A stretch of 64,000 nt of DNA from Melampsora larici-populina 98AG31 (GCF_000204055.1 NW_006768795.1:1-64000), one strand, 5' to 3'; numbered from the stretch's first letter, positions 22,771 to 34,915 are shown. Numbers and translations: made by a program. Notes: a model not told the origin generated them from the sequence alone.

Positions 22771-25265
22771 GGAGCCTCTTTGGCAAATAGCCACTGTCAT
22801 TCATGACTATGGTTTCAGTATAGTAGCAAAGTGGTACAATTATATTGCGATGGCCCTTGACCTGGGAGGGAGGGAACAGAAATGAACCAAAAAGAATGAA
22901 TAGGTATATCTTGCAAAGGTGGATCAAGGAGATCCTAATCTAACAAAGTCCCTCTTGGCAAGCAAGTCTGCAAGGGACTGATGGGTCACCCACAAACAAT
23001 GGTGTGTGAGCAAGAAACTTGTGGTTGTAGAATTTCCCAACCCATCATAACTTCTTACCCTACAGATTAACAGTCTTTGGACTAAAAAAAGGTCTTGTGA
23101 ACCTGATCAACCTACACATTCTGGTTCTTTGGATCCTCTCTCTTGGTTTCAGAAGACTACAGAAAGACTAAAAAATGGGTTCACATTTAATGTCTCAGCT
23201 TGCCTGGTGTGAGATTTTGACAGGTTTGACAGCTTTCTAGGAGATTTTGAATTGCAAACTCCAGCCTTTCATTTCTCTGCAATCATTGCAACAAAACACA
23301 CAGCTAGATACATGAATTTATGCAGGTTGAGCAGGCACACAGGACCCTTCTTTGGTATAAAGATTGTTTATTTGAAGGGTAATAGGTATGGTGGGTCAAA
23401 AAAATCCCCAGCCAAATGTTTCTTGCTCATACACCAAATTATGTGGATAACCCATATTCAGTACCTCTTTTGCAGTCTTGCTTGTCAAGAGGGACTTTTT
23501 TAGCTTAGATTCAGAAGGAAAGCTCACAAACAAGGTTGTGCAAGTGAGAGATGCCACTTGAACAGGCAAATGAAGCGGCAAGCCTAAGGACAGCAGAAGG
23601 CATTGAGGTTGGATATTTGCCTTGGGGGAGGCAATGAAGTGGCAATGGGATTTTGCTGATCTTTTGTGGACAGATAGAAGACAGGACAGGCATTTCTGGT
23701 TCAAGCAAATTCACAGTTAACTATAGATGTGGTAACCGTACACTAGGCACAGGATGTTGAGCAAAGGTGTTGGTATTGATTAACCTCTTCATGATTGATG
23801 TCGTACCAAGAGTTCATGCCATATCATGGCAACTTTGGTCAGGGCCTGCAAGACAAATATTATGTTTCTCATGTGGAACACTGTTGCAGCAAGCTGTGAA
23901 GCATACCAATAATATGTTGGAGGCAAGCGCACAGCCAGGATCAATACTGAGATCAACATGACACTGTACTATGTGGTGGCTGGGCGCCAAGGACCTAGTT
24001 TCTATATGCAATCATAGACACCATCAATTAATGGACCATTTGCTGATGAATCAGTACCTACCTGCCAAACAGTTGTCTCACAACACCTCCACTGTGATGT
24101 ATCAGAAACATGAGATTTTCCCCAAGTCTGAGACCATGACCAAGTACAACAGGGTCTAAATAGTTTAACATATGTTCAAACCCACAGGTGTCTCTTTGAT
24201 GCCTGGCCACTCACTTTCTTCCTGTCATGTGAGGAGTCAGTAATTGTTGGGCTGACTATTCACTGGAAAGGTGAAGAGTAGTCAATATATTGCTGGTGGG
24301 ATGGCTGAGTGGTCCTTCTGAAGACCCTACTGAGCTTGGGTTGATATTACCACTTCACAAGCCTGCAATACTTTATACTCTGAGGAATCAGAGGTGCCAC
24401 AGGGTACTTTAGACTTGCTGATGAGGTGCCCTATGTATGTTCCAAGCTTGTTCTGTTAGCTGGTATTCCCACAAGCTCAGAACACCACTTGAGGTTCTAC
24501 AAGAACCTGAATAAGATGGAACTAAGATGATCAAAGTACAACAGTATCACTTTACTCAATATTCTTGACATAAAATCCAGTAAGTTGTGAATTGGATTTG
24601 TGTAATGATATGAAGTTGGTTCCTCTTCAAAAGTGTGAAGAGGAAGGGTTTGTATACTCTAAGACCTATGCATCAACTTGTGGTGGGCACATTGGTGTGT
24701 TTTTCTATGGGTTAGGTTTCAACTTTACTATTGAGTTATAGTTAAGTCTTAATTCTTAAGTGAATCTTCATACTGAGCAATGAGGTGTAATACTTATGGT
24801 TTTAAACAAGTTGCATATCTTTACATATTTATTACATATATTTATATGTGTGTTTGTTGGTCCGTGATCCTGTACACAGGGCTCAGGGCTGACATGTAAT
24901 ATGTTGCAGCAGGCTCTGGGGAACACGCACTTTTGGCAGGGCTTTCATTGAGCTACATAGATATATTATGGGTGGTCTGATTGTTTTCAAGCAAAGCCTG
25001 TTTTAGAATGGCAACAAACATGAAGTGGACAGGACAGATTCCCTTCTATTACCTCTCCAGGAAAGATGATGTGGTAATTATGTGTCATATCCTGAGTTGA
25101 TCCTCCTCTTGACTAACATATACCTCATTTCCTTTCTAGGGCTGATTTCAAGAAACCAATGTAGAAGGGGTGTGAATTTATATTTCACTAGTGTCATTTA
25201 GCTGATAATTGAAAGGGATCATGACTATTGTGAATTGTGGTTCAAAGTTGTATATAGTCTTTTGA
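22771..25265. other. Repeat relics, no intact gene
   Basis: Short broken frames on both strands (for example 23252-23503 plus and 23396-23704 minus) suggest decayed transposon coding sequence, but no domain can be named. Confidence 0.4.
22937..23518. repeat. Inverted repeat, two diverged arms of about 95 bases
   Basis: The left arm (about 22937-23035) and the complement of the right arm (about 23405-23518) share AAGTCCCTCTTG(G/A)CAAGCAAG followed by ATGGG-TGAGCAAGAAAC. The right arm reads as part of a minus-strand frame (23396-23704) that looks like a worn transposon protein. Probably two fragments of one old element facing each other. Confidence 0.55.
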
Positions 25266-25604
25266 GGACCCCAAAAAGCTCCCCTTGAACCTACCAACGT
25301 GTTTGGTATGATTTGAGTGGTCAAGATTTGGTCATGTTACCGACCAAACTGGTATGAAAATGGTTTGTTAGTCTTTCATGTTACAGACATGCCCGGTATG
25401 ATTTTTGAAATCTCATCTTCATACCAACATTTTTGGCACTAAATGGCACCAAAACATAGTGTTGTAGCCCGGGGCTCACTTTGGGTACTGAAATGTTACC
25501 GACCAATTTGGTATGAAAGCTCCAAAAGTCCGTGATTTTTGGGTATAAAAATTCTCAAATCCGGGGTTGATGTTGGTTGGTTCAGGGGGAGCTTTCCGGG
25601 GTCC
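25266..25604. mobile_element. Non-autonomous TIR element (GGACCCC termini)
   Basis: Starts GGACCCCAAAAAGCTCCCCT and ends with the inverted match (GGGGGAGCTTTCCGGGGTCC), 339 bases. The inside holds repeated blocks of TTACCGACCAA-TTGGTATGAAA in both orientations. No clear target duplication. Confidence 0.65.
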
Positions 25605-25715
25605 TATTTTTTGTATATAGTTTGTTTGTTTGTTTTTTACAGCACCAACCTGGCAAAAGAATCTACATAGGGCTTTTTTCACCACCAAAAAACAACCCAA
25701 CAAAGTTTATAAGAA

Positions 25716-25920
25716 AACTATATATGTGTTACTATATAACTGTGGTACTCAAAGCTACATATGTACATCAATATAGTTTGCATATATACTTTTTTTTGGC
25801 AGAAAAAAACAATTATACTTTTGGCCTTGTTTTCCCTGCCTAAAAAAGTATGTAGCAAAAAGTATGTATGCATACATCTTGCTTTGAGTATCAAACTATG
25901 AGTACCACAAATATATAGTT
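25716..25920. mobile_element. Foldback element, GTACTCAAAG family (copy 1)
   Basis: The inverted ends AACTATATAT...GGTACTCAAAG and CTTTGAGTA...ATATATAGTT enclose a hairpin with CTTTTGGCC and AAAAAAGTATGTAGCAAAAAG. The inner part matches the insertion at 30031-30184. Confidence 0.65.
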
Positions 25921-26116
25921 GGATTGACTTTTAAGAAAGGTCTCAAGGCCAATGTGACAGGAAAAGAGACCTATGTATTTACGTTTGGAGATAGCAATGT
26001 ATGCACATACATACAAACTTTGGCAGAAACATTGTTAATTTATTCTATTTGCAAGAATTTCATGACATTGAGAGTGTCATTTTCTCAAACGCTGAATAGA
26101 AATAGTAAAAAAGGGT

Positions 26117-27387
26117 TTACTCCTGTTCTTCCGAGCAATCTTCACCTTGCAATTCATCTTCTTCATTTCCTCCATTGCTGCTATCAGTAGTACTATTCCC
26201 ACTTTGACCTGCACCTTCACCGCTACCAGTGTTTTGGTCGTTTTGGTAGCCACTAGGACTACCTCCACTTCCACCACCACCACTGTTTTGGTCGATTTCA
26301 TTGTTTTTATTGCTCAGGTCTGGACCACCTCCACCACCTCCACTTTTGTGATCAAGTCCATCATTGTGATCACTCGTAGAGCCATCAGCACTACTTCCAC
26401 CTCCACCACTACCGCTGTTTTGGCTTCCACCGCTTTGATCACCCGTATAACCGGTGGTACTACTTGCACCTCCACCGCCAAGGTTGAACCCAATGTTTTC
26501 ATCATTGGTACTTCCACTTGTAACATCGCCACCTGGACCGTATCCTGAAGGAGTTTTTGAAGTGGTATCTTGAGTTTGATTGTGGTTTGTTGTAAGTGGT
26601 TTGTTTTGGTCAAGGCCCGAGTTCCCTGCTGCTTCAGGGACAAAACCAAAGCTTGCAAAGAGTCAGTCTTGATGGATTGATCAATTAATCAGAAGAAGAC
26701 TTATTACATGAATTTAGATCTTCTATATTTCCTTCTGGATTATTTGAATCATAATGATGATTAGTAACATTTTTCTTTCCGTTGATATTTGTTTCTGTTG
26801 TAGACCAAGTCTGGATTGAAGGTTTTCCATTGCCCAATGAAAAACCACTTGGAAGTAAATCTCCTAAAATATTTCCTAGATTTCCAAAACCTTCTGGTAA
26901 ACCTATATTCCATGGATTCAATTTTTTTGAGCTTGAGGATGAGGTTTGACCTGATGATCCCAAGTTACCAAATTGTAGTCCAGCTATTGAATGAGTAAAA
27001 TTTGTAGAGATTGAAAGGTGTGATAGTCAGTATCTTACTTTTCTTCACAATCAAGATGCACTTCAGATGAGGAAATCTCATACATAGTTGAGGTATAGCG
27101 TCTCCATTTGTTTGAGAATCAATTGGATTAAAAGGTTGAGTTGAGTTATTTTTCTTTCCATTGATGTTGGTCTGTACAGTAGTGAGTCCTTGGACAGAAG
27201 GCTTTTGACTCGAATTGGAAGGAGAAGAATTTGATACTCCAAACAAACTTGAAAGCAATTCATCAGATTGAGGAATAGGACTCGCAGAACACAAAATAAA
27301 ACCATATAGAAATAGTATACCTATCCTTATAGGTGTATATAGGATTGATATGGTATGTAGATTTTTAAATAAATGTACAGTGTCCAT
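26117..27387 (-). CDS. Secreted Gly/Ser-rich paralogue A (T-N-I-N-G-K-K family)
   Basis: Model: complement(join(26117..26628,26708..26983,27084..27387)), 363 aa; both introns are phase 1. The N-terminus (residues about 1-40) has a polar lead and then a hydrophobic core IGILFLYGFILCSASPIP, which fits a signal peptide with a long n-region. Exon 1 ends with a module PSVQGLTTVQTNINGKK; exon 2 carries a second copy, PSIQTWSTTETNINGKK, followed by NVTNHHYDSNNP. Exon 3 encodes a disordered Gly/Ser/Asn/Gln/Asp-rich tail of about 170 residues with GGGG runs, ending acidic. Two paralogues with identical exon phases lie at 37058-38283 and 40374-41529. I do not recognise the family; a cell-wall, spore-coat or apoplastic role is a guess. 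The third exon is found only by splicing because it lacks its own start. Confidence 0.75.
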
Positions 27388-28635
27388 GATTTTAAATGAC
27401 TGTTACCTTATGTCCTGCAAGGTATATAGAATTTTTGAAATGAAGTATTCAAGAATCCAAAGGATTCTAATCAAAAGTAAATAACAACTAGTTTCCTCAA
27501 ATAATAGTTAAATACGAATAATATATCTCAGACGTGATCAAAAAGATAAGTAAGGAAGTGGAAGTGTTGATCGGTGATGGGCAGACAGGAGTGTTGAGCT
27601 TTTCGTTTATATTTTCAATAACAGAGATGTGAAGCAATTGCTGACTGTTTCAACGAAGTTGTGTCCTCGACATCACATGGTCTCATTCAATTCTCAGCGA
27701 CCTCATTGTTCGGAAAGGTTTCACTGCCTCCCTGCCCCAATAATGTGAACCACGGAGGATTACATAGTCTATAGAACCTTTTTGTGGTTTCTGCATCGGT
27801 GTTTACTTGAGCTAAGTTCTGGACGTGATATACATCAAGGAACTCGTTTTGGTCGAACATCTAGAGTGCATTATCATAGCTTCTCAAACCCCTTTCGCAC
27901 ATTTTGACATACGACTTTGCACATGAAATGATAAGACATTCATGCCCAAGGGCCGCCTCCCAAGACAGGGGAAAGTCACAACAATTGATCGTTCAACGCA
28001 GGCTACATTATCAGAATCAGGAAAAACAATCTCAGCTTGTAAATTTTTAGTGACGATTTTTGAATTGCCTTAAGTTCTTGGACACCAATCATATAATTCA
28101 CCTTTGAAAATTGAATACAAGATGTTCACGGCATCTGGACTTCACTATGTAGTATGATCTGGTTATGATCTGGAATACTCATAACCTTGATACACAGGTT
28201 ATCCATTCTACTCTTATTTACTATCGGAGGAGTCTGAAGGACCGTGTAAAAGGAAAAAAACTGATATATATCAGCATAACACTTGATCTATAATCTCAAA
28301 ACTCTTGGTAGTGTTCCACAGCTTGCGAAGGTACAATGAGTTCCATTCGCGAGTGGGGAGGTGGAGTGACAGATTCAGAAGGGGGATTTCACACTTGTGG
28401 GAGATGTGACATCTCCTTCAAGGATGAATTTGGAAGACGAGGATAGTGGGAAAATTTTCCTCTTCCCACTTGCTCCCAAATTCATTCCCCCGGCTGAATC
28501 TTGTCAATCCGGCAAGGAATATTTTGCAAATCTCTTCTTTCTCAGAATTTTCAAAGTTTTTTACTTAAATCCTTCTCACTCTCTCATAGTCTTAATCTTC
28601 TAAACTTGGTTGTTCTTGTCAAGTCCGTCGAATGA
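27388..28635. other. Upstream region of paralogue A and left flank of the DIRS-like element
   Basis: 27400-28000 is recognisably similar to the sequence upstream of paralogue B (38284 onward), for example the CAGCGA(C/G)C(C)TCATT...TTCGGAAA block. The left end of the DIRS-like element must lie between here and 28636 but no terminal repeat was identified. Confidence 0.5.
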
Positions 28636-29130
28636 ATGTGGAGGAAACTTAAACCCAAGAATTCTTTAGTCAACTTCAAGTCACAGAAGATGTTAGATTT
28701 AGCAAGGCAAGAAGAGGAGAAGAAGATGATTCATGCGCTTAAACTCAAGGAGCAAGCAGATGAACGAGAAAGAAGAGCGGGGTCAAGGGATCCGATGTCA
28801 AGCAATACTATTGCGGGCTCGCCCCTCAAAAATCAGATTGAGGACTCGAATGATGGAGTTGAAGGGTCTGGGGTGAAAGAGATGGAGGAAGGTGGTTTTG
28901 AGGATAGAGATGGCTCGGGAGGGGAGATGGATGAGATAAGCTCGTCGGTAGAGGAGGATGGTAAGGAGGGTGCTGGGAAAGGAAAGAAGAAGAGTACAAA
29001 GAAGAACAAGAAGAAGTCAAAAGGCGGGAAAGGAGTTACCTTGTCAAGCCCTTTAAATGAAGATAGGAGTATTAAAGGGAGGAAAGAGCTTTATGGTGGT
29101 CTGATTGACAATGATCACAGTGAGTTTCCC
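28636..29130 (+). pseudogene. Possible N-terminal part of DIRS gag-like ORF
   Basis: Open frame without a convincing ATG, strongly charged: a Glu/Lys-rich coiled-coil-like start, an acidic Gly/Ser middle and a Lys-rich KKSTKKNKKKSKGGKG stretch. It ends near a GTGAGT donor at about 29119. It may be a first exon of the gag-like gene or a separate small ORF of the element. Confidence 0.35.
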
Positions 29131-29697
29131 TTTATTCATGATTTGATTTCCTTGTCGAATATATACATTTCTCTGTTCTCTTTATCGGGTTAAAACAATG
29201 ATGAGCTGGGAGATGAGTACTGCAGCTGGTTAGCTCCTCTCTACACGACTTGTTGTAGCTATTGAGCTCCAAGCCCTGGCTCATTAGAGCATATCAATCC
29301 ACTCGCTCTCTCAAGAGTAGCAGCGTCTCGCTCCTCCCCATTCAAATCCAACCACCGTGATGTGTCCGGTTAGATCTGCTTAACCTCGAAGGTTGGTCAG
29401 CGTTGGTTTATGCAGAATATGGAAGAGAGGTAGTAGCTTACTGAGCTCCCCGTTTGACTGAAGACATACTCCATGAGAGTGGATCTTCCTAACTCAATGA
29501 TTGGATTGAGGATAAAGATAGAGCTGGCGAAGACGTAATAGCTAGTTGTCTTCGATGTGCGCTTATGGTAGATAGCCAATAGCCATTCCTTTCATTATTG
29601 TCAAGCTTCCAGTTTATAACATTCTTGAGTTTCGACTACCTCCTGTTACTTGATTGAACTTCAAACTAAGCTTTGGGTCCGAAGTCGTGGGTTACTA

Positions 29698-31426
29698 ATG
29701 AGTGTTGGGCTGTACGCTACTTTAGTAGGCTCGTTAGGTCAAGCAAAGGCGTCGAACAGCAACCCCATAACGGCGCTGGAGTCCCAGAAGAGCGGTTTCG
29801 ACGTGTCCGTGAGCCAAACGACAATGGTGAACGATGGTCGCCCGCTAGTAGAACGCTTAGTTGACGCCATCGACCATCTTGACATGCAAGCTATACTGCT
29901 TTTACGGAAAGAGATGGTAGAGGAAGAGAGGTTAAAGAAAAACCAGGAAGAGGTGTCGAAGAAGGAGAAGCTGGAGGTGAAAGAGGAGAGGAAGAGAGAT
30001 AAGTTGTTCAAGAAATTTAAAAAGAAGAAGGGTACTCAAAGTAAAGTATGTAGCGCTACATACTTTTCGCTACATACGTTTTTTGGCGGGGACAAAGAAA
30101 AAAATATACTTTTGGCCTCGTCTTCCCCGCCAAAAAAAGTATATAGCAAAAAGTATGTACACGTACATACTTACTTTGAGTACCCTTAAGGAAGAAGAGT
30201 TGAAGAAGAAAGAAGAGGAAGCGAAGAGATCTAAAGGAAAGAACAAGAGAAAGAGGCCTTGCTCACCCTCCGAGTCTAGCGACAGTTCTTCCTCTTCGAG
30301 CTCTAGTAGCTCAGGGAGCTCAACCTCGTCGTCATCCAAAGAAGGCCAAGACTCAGTGTCAGAGTCTTCAGGGTCATCCTCCTCATCCTCCGGTTCATCG
30401 AGCTTGTCAAGCTCATCGTCAGACTCGGACGAAGAAGCAGAATTGGTTTTGAAAAAGAATGTTGAATTTGAATTTAACAAGATACCGGGTTTAGATCTGC
30501 CGGATCTCCCGGAGCATTGGGACAGAGGATTTAAGAAGCTCAAACGTTATGTCCCTCTGTAGGTGTTCAAGAGATCATACATTGAGGCGCACAACTCCAC
30601 CGTCGACGATGGCTCCAAGAAGAGGAAACGACCTTCCCGTTCGACTTCTGAAAGAGACCTAGAGCGCCAAATGACCTTCGGAGAGTTCATCTTAGCGTGT
30701 GACCTGGAGGCTAGATATGCTAGCGAGTTGTATGGTCACGAGGCTTACGCGAAGTATATCCGTCAACACAAGGAAGTAGTAAACAACCTATTAGTGAGGT
30801 ACAAGTGTTGGATGATTGGGTTGCGATACCATCTAGCAATTAGGTCACTTATCTTCAGGAAACGTTCAAAATGTGTCTATCGGAAGAAGAAGAACGGGAA
30901 GAAAGGGAAGAAGGTGGAGAAAGTACTCTTACCTGAAGGAGTCCAAGAGGAAGCTGTTCGACGAGCTCGCTGGGATGCGGAGACGGCGGGCGATTTGAAG
31001 TATGAAGAAAATCATTATGCCCCGGGCCAACCCAAGCATGGGTTCGATTTTCATACTGGCCAACAAGTTGTTTCTCATCAAGCGGTGGCTAGTTCTTCCA
31101 AACAGAGCTCAGAGTATCAATATGGAGAAAGAGGAGGTGGAGGTAGTGGTTCGGCTGGGAAGCCATTCAAGAAAAAGAGGGGTGGAAATAGGGGGCATGG
31201 AAATGGAGGAGGGGGGTTTCAGTAAAGAAACTCGTCATCTCAAGGCTTTCAAGGAGGACAACCTTACGTGCCCTATTATGCTCAGTACACTCAGCAATAC
31301 CCGCAGAACAACGCGTATGCAGGTCCTAGCGGCCAGGATTGGGTTGCCCATGGGCAACAGCATGCTAATAAGCATCCAGGCAACCAGAAAGGGAAGCAGA
31401 AAGCCCAAAATGGAGGTCCTTGGTGA
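29698..31426 (+). pseudogene. DIRS gag-like ORF, interrupted
   Basis: One reading frame runs from an ATG at 29698 to a TGA at 31424-31426, but it is broken by a 154-base foldback insertion (30031-30184), a TAG at 30560-30562 and a TAA at 31223-31225. The protein is Lys/Glu-rich, then has a long Ser tract (about 30280-30420), a helical middle (ERQMTFGEFILACDLEARYA region) and a Gly-rich then Gln/Tyr-rich C-terminus, which is usual for nucleic-acid-binding gag-like proteins of DIRS elements. The frame is the same before and after each break. No zinc knuckle seen. Confidence 0.7.
30031..30184. mobile_element. Foldback element, GTACTCAAAG family (copy 2), inside gag
   Basis: 154 bases from GGTACTCAAAG to CTTTGAGTACC, an imperfect palindrome with a central GGCGGGG...CCCCGCC hairpin. 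The gag frame ends at codon 30028-30030 (AAG) and resumes at 30185 (CTT), so removal restores the frame with no target duplication visible. Related to 25716-25920. Confidence 0.7.
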
Positions 31427-32011
31427 GCAGTCAGTCTTAAAAATTGACAATCGAGATGACTTACTGACAGGTTTGAAATCTCCAGTGGTCTGTGTGACGA
31501 TGGATGAATTGGTTTGATTCGGATTGTTTACGGTTGTCTTGACTTCATCCACCTATGCGTGTCAAAATTGTTTAAATTCTTGCCTGGGCGTAAATTTGTT
31601 CACATGTTTTGTCATTCTCTTGTATGTTGATCCTAAGATTTGAACGTTTTCCTGTCTCGAGAGAAGTAGTAGGCAGTGATGAAATTGTGGAATGAGTCCT
31701 GAAATAAAAACTGTTCTATTTTCTTGGTCTTCATCTGGTGATTTAGGACAGCCCAAAAGGTCCCAGAATCTGGGTTCTAGATCAGTTGAGGTTGAGTGAA
31801 TCGATGAGAGGAACGCCTTCTGCAGTCGTAGAAGCGAGAGCTGCAGACGTAGAAGTTGAAACGTTAGTTCATCCTGAGACTTTTGCTGTAGCAGTGAACC
31901 GAGGACTCGCGGAGGTTGTTCTGAACTTGGATCATCAAGAAGCATTGAACCAAGATAGTGCGAGCAGAGAGGGAAGGTAATGATGCATGCTCAGATGATT
32001 CGGATGATTCA
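31427..32011 (+). other. Spacer between gag-like and RT frames of the DIRS element
   Basis: No continuous frame. A GTGAGC donor-like site overlaps the gag stop (31422), so gag and RT could once have been joined by splicing; an acidic frame (31786-31980) lies just before the RT. Confidence 0.35.
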
Positions 32012-34908
32012 TAATATGAGGAGAGGAAGAAACCAGTGTTACCTCTGAAAGACCGGAAGATATTTAAGGTGAAGGATGCGAGTAGATGGCCAGCAAGGGT
32101 GAAGTGTAATATGGTCATTGGAAAGTGGAAGTTTCTGATGGAGAGGGCAGGATTGAAAGACGACATACCTTACATTGTAGACGGCTTTGTAGACGGTTTT
32201 TGCTTAGGCATCCCACCGCATACGGTAGGTGACATGAAGTGGTTCACACCTGAGAATCATGCTTCTGCTCTAGACGCGAAAGACCAGATAGAGAAAACGC
32301 TGGCTAAGGAACATGCAGCAGGTCGTATCATTGGTCCTTTTACTCACCAGGAGTTGTACAAAGAATTCGGTTTCTTTTGATCTAATCCGATGGGTAGCGC
32401 GGTGAATGGAGACGGTTTGGTTAGGCTTATAAACGATCTCTCTTATCCAAAGAAAGATGGAAACATACCTTTGGTGAACTCTTTTGTCGACAAGAGGAAC
32501 TATGAAACCACCTGGGACGATTTCAAGACGGTCGCAAAGTTCTTCAGAGTGAATCCAGGGGAGTGAGAAATGGTGGTGTTTGACTGGGCGAAGGCGTACA
32601 GGCAGCTGCCAGTTCACCACAGTCAGAGAAGGTACTTAATTATTATGGACTTCTGAGGTAGGTTGTGGATTGTCCTAGCGGTTGGTTTTGGAGGGGTGGC
32701 AAGTTGCGGTGTTTTCGGTGCACCGGCAGACACTTGGAAACAAATAATGATTGTTGAACTCGGGTTCCCTGCCATCTTCCGATGGGTAGACGATAACCTG
32801 CTGTTCAGACGACCAGGAAAGAAAGAATCACTAGAAGATGTCACCCGTTTGAGTAACTCGATGGGAGTAGACACAAACCCGGTGAAGAATCACGAATTCG
32901 ATATTGAGCAGAAATTCTTGGGGTTTATCTGGAATGGAAGACACCATACGGTATGACTCCCGGCGGAAAAGTTAGAAGAGAGACTAGGACAAGTGAAGGA
33001 ATTCCTGAAGGAGGAAGAATCCTGGTCGTACTCACAGGTGGAAAAGTTTGTAGGAAGGATGTGTCATACTGTCCATATAGTTCCGCACATGGCAGCATAC
33101 CTGAATTCCATGTATTGCTGGAAGAAGTCTTGGAACAACCATCAGGCAAAGAGGAAGGCGCCGGTGGACGTTCTGGAAGATCTCAGGGAATGGAGGGATT
33201 GCTTACAAGGATTTGAGGCTTGCCGTATTGTTCCAAACCCGGTTCCCTAAGAGGTAGGGTGGGTGGGCGACGCAGCCTCATCCTTTGGGTGAGTTTGGTC
33301 CCGAACAAGGGTCAGAGTTCAAGTATTAATGAATCTCCTTGTCCTTTACTTTACAGCATAGGAGTGCTGGTTGGCGATTTCTGGGCCTGCTTCAAGTTCG
33401 TGAAAACTTGGGAAGTACTGGGCAGACGAGAGCACAAGCGCAGGATAGCTTGGGCGGAGACCGTAGCTATCCGCCTCGGGCTGTTAGTGCTGACAAAGTT
33501 AACGAAGGTAGAGGGTCGTCGGTTCTGGGTCCACACGGATAATACGACAACAGAGCATGCAATCCGTAAGCGAAAGTCTAAAGATAAAGATGTCAATGAG
33601 GAATGGAAAGTTATACAGAGACTGCTTATGGAACTGGGCTGTAACCACAGCCCCCAATCACAAGTCACTGGCAGGCCAGTGCCTCCCACCGACCCTAGCA
33701 AGTTATGAGCAAGTTATGAGAAAGTTATGAAATGGATATCAAATGGATAACATCCATCGATTGAGAATTTGTTGAGAAGTGGTTGGGAGACCACCAAAAT
33801 TGAGATGATGTCATACAGCATCATAAACCTGTACAAACCTGCTCCTGTATTTCCCCACCAAGAATATATAGTTTATTAACCTTTGTGACATAAATTGACT
33901 GAGTTATTGAGGTTTGAAAAAAAAATCACGGACAAAAATACTATTTTTGTACTATACCTAAGAATTGATTCTGGAATATCTTCCAGCTTCATCAATATAC
34001 ATACACAAGAAAATTGATATTCCTTTTCAAAACATGTTTCTCCACATTTTTGTCCCCTAAAGCCTTCCTGTATGGGCAGTATTTCTACATGTAATTCCTG
34101 AATGTGTCTGCAAGTTTGATTTTCTGAAGTTCTTTGCCCCAAGAAAAAATTTGAGGGAACATATTGCCAAAATCATTCTGAATTTGATTGATGTACATGT
34201 AGATGGTATTTGACAAAAATTTCTGCCATAAACTTTGCCATATTCTGCCTAGAAACAAAGAATCAATCAAATTGTTGACTGCTCATGTACACACCACAAT
34301 TACATATAGAAATACTGCCCATACAGGAAGGTTCTAGGGGACAAAAATGTGGAGAAACATGTTTTCAAAAGGAATATCAATTTTTTTGTGTATGTATATT
34401 GATGAAGCTGGAAGATATTCCAGAATCAATTCTTAGGTATAGTCCAAAAATAGTATTTTTTGTCTGTGATTTTTTTTCAAACCTCAATAACTCAGTCAAT
34501 TTATGCCACAAAGGTTAATAAACTATATATTCTTGGTGGGGAAATACAGGAGCAGGTTTGTACAGGTTTATGATGCTGTATGACATCATCTCAATTTTGG
34601 TGGCATGACATATTTTGCTGGTAACTGACCCAAAACATCTTGATAGCAGATGGATGTTATGCTGAAAACCAATTGAAGTTTTGTTGAAAACATTTTGGAG
34701 ACATCGGATGTACTGGCCTGCCAGTGACCAGTAGTTGGGGGCTGTGAACATAAAGCAGAAACGTGTAACGTCGAAAGACAACAAGGCGGACAGTCTCTCT
34801 AGGGGGACCCTTGAAGAAAATCTTTTCTGGTGGAAAGAAGTTTTGATTGAGGTTCCTACAGATCTCTGTCCCCTTCTTTTCCAATTTACGCCCGTCCAAT
34901 CATCTTAA
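32012..34908 (+). pseudogene. DIRS reverse transcriptase-RNase H, interrupted
   Basis: One frame covers 32015-33288 and, after an intron (33289-33356), 33357-33645 and 34750-34908. RT blocks: the LINDLSYP region, VFDWAKAYRQLPV, and the catalytic FRWVDDN at 32778-32798, typical of DIRS-type RTs (VDD with Asn after). A linker follows, then RNase H with GDAASSFG/IGV, WAETVA and HTDNTTTEHA. The C-terminal part after the nested insertion has SKDNKADSLSRG, the usual DIRS RNase H end. In-frame stops: TAA 32012, TGA 32378, TGA 32564, TGA 32654, TGA 32954, TAA 33248. A 1.1-kb element interrupts the frame at 33646. Not functional as it stands. Confidence 0.85.
33646..34746. mobile_element. CACTA-like giant foldback element inside the RNase H frame
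   Basis: 1101 bases, starting CACAGCCCCCAA and ending TTGGGGGCTGTG, flanked by AAC on both sides (33643-33645 and 34747-34749). The arms are long inverted repeats: most of 33780-34110 matches the complement of 34285-34610 (for example AAGAATATATAGTTTATTAACC). CACAG termini and a 3-base duplication fit the CACTA/CMC superfamily. No transposase frame. Excising it with one AAC restores the RNase H frame exactly. Confidence 0.85.
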
Positions 34909-34915
34909 GTGCACG

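Noticed and set aside
26147..26548. Plus-strand Thr/Ser-rich frame of 133 codons
   Set aside because: It is the antisense shadow of the Gly/Ser-rich third exon of paralogue A; the splice-consistent minus-strand reading explains it.
26314..26658. Minus-strand 114-codon Val/Gln-rich frame
   Set aside because: Out of phase with exons 1 and 2 of paralogue A; the phase-1 splice gives the Gly-rich frame instead.
30070..30543. Minus-strand acidic Asp/Glu-rich frame
   Set aside because: Antisense of the Ser-rich tract of the gag-like ORF.
31002..31517. Plus-strand 171-codon frame across the gag C-terminus
   Set aside because: Shifted frame; the Gly- and Gln/Tyr-rich frame that continues through TAA 31223 fits gag better.
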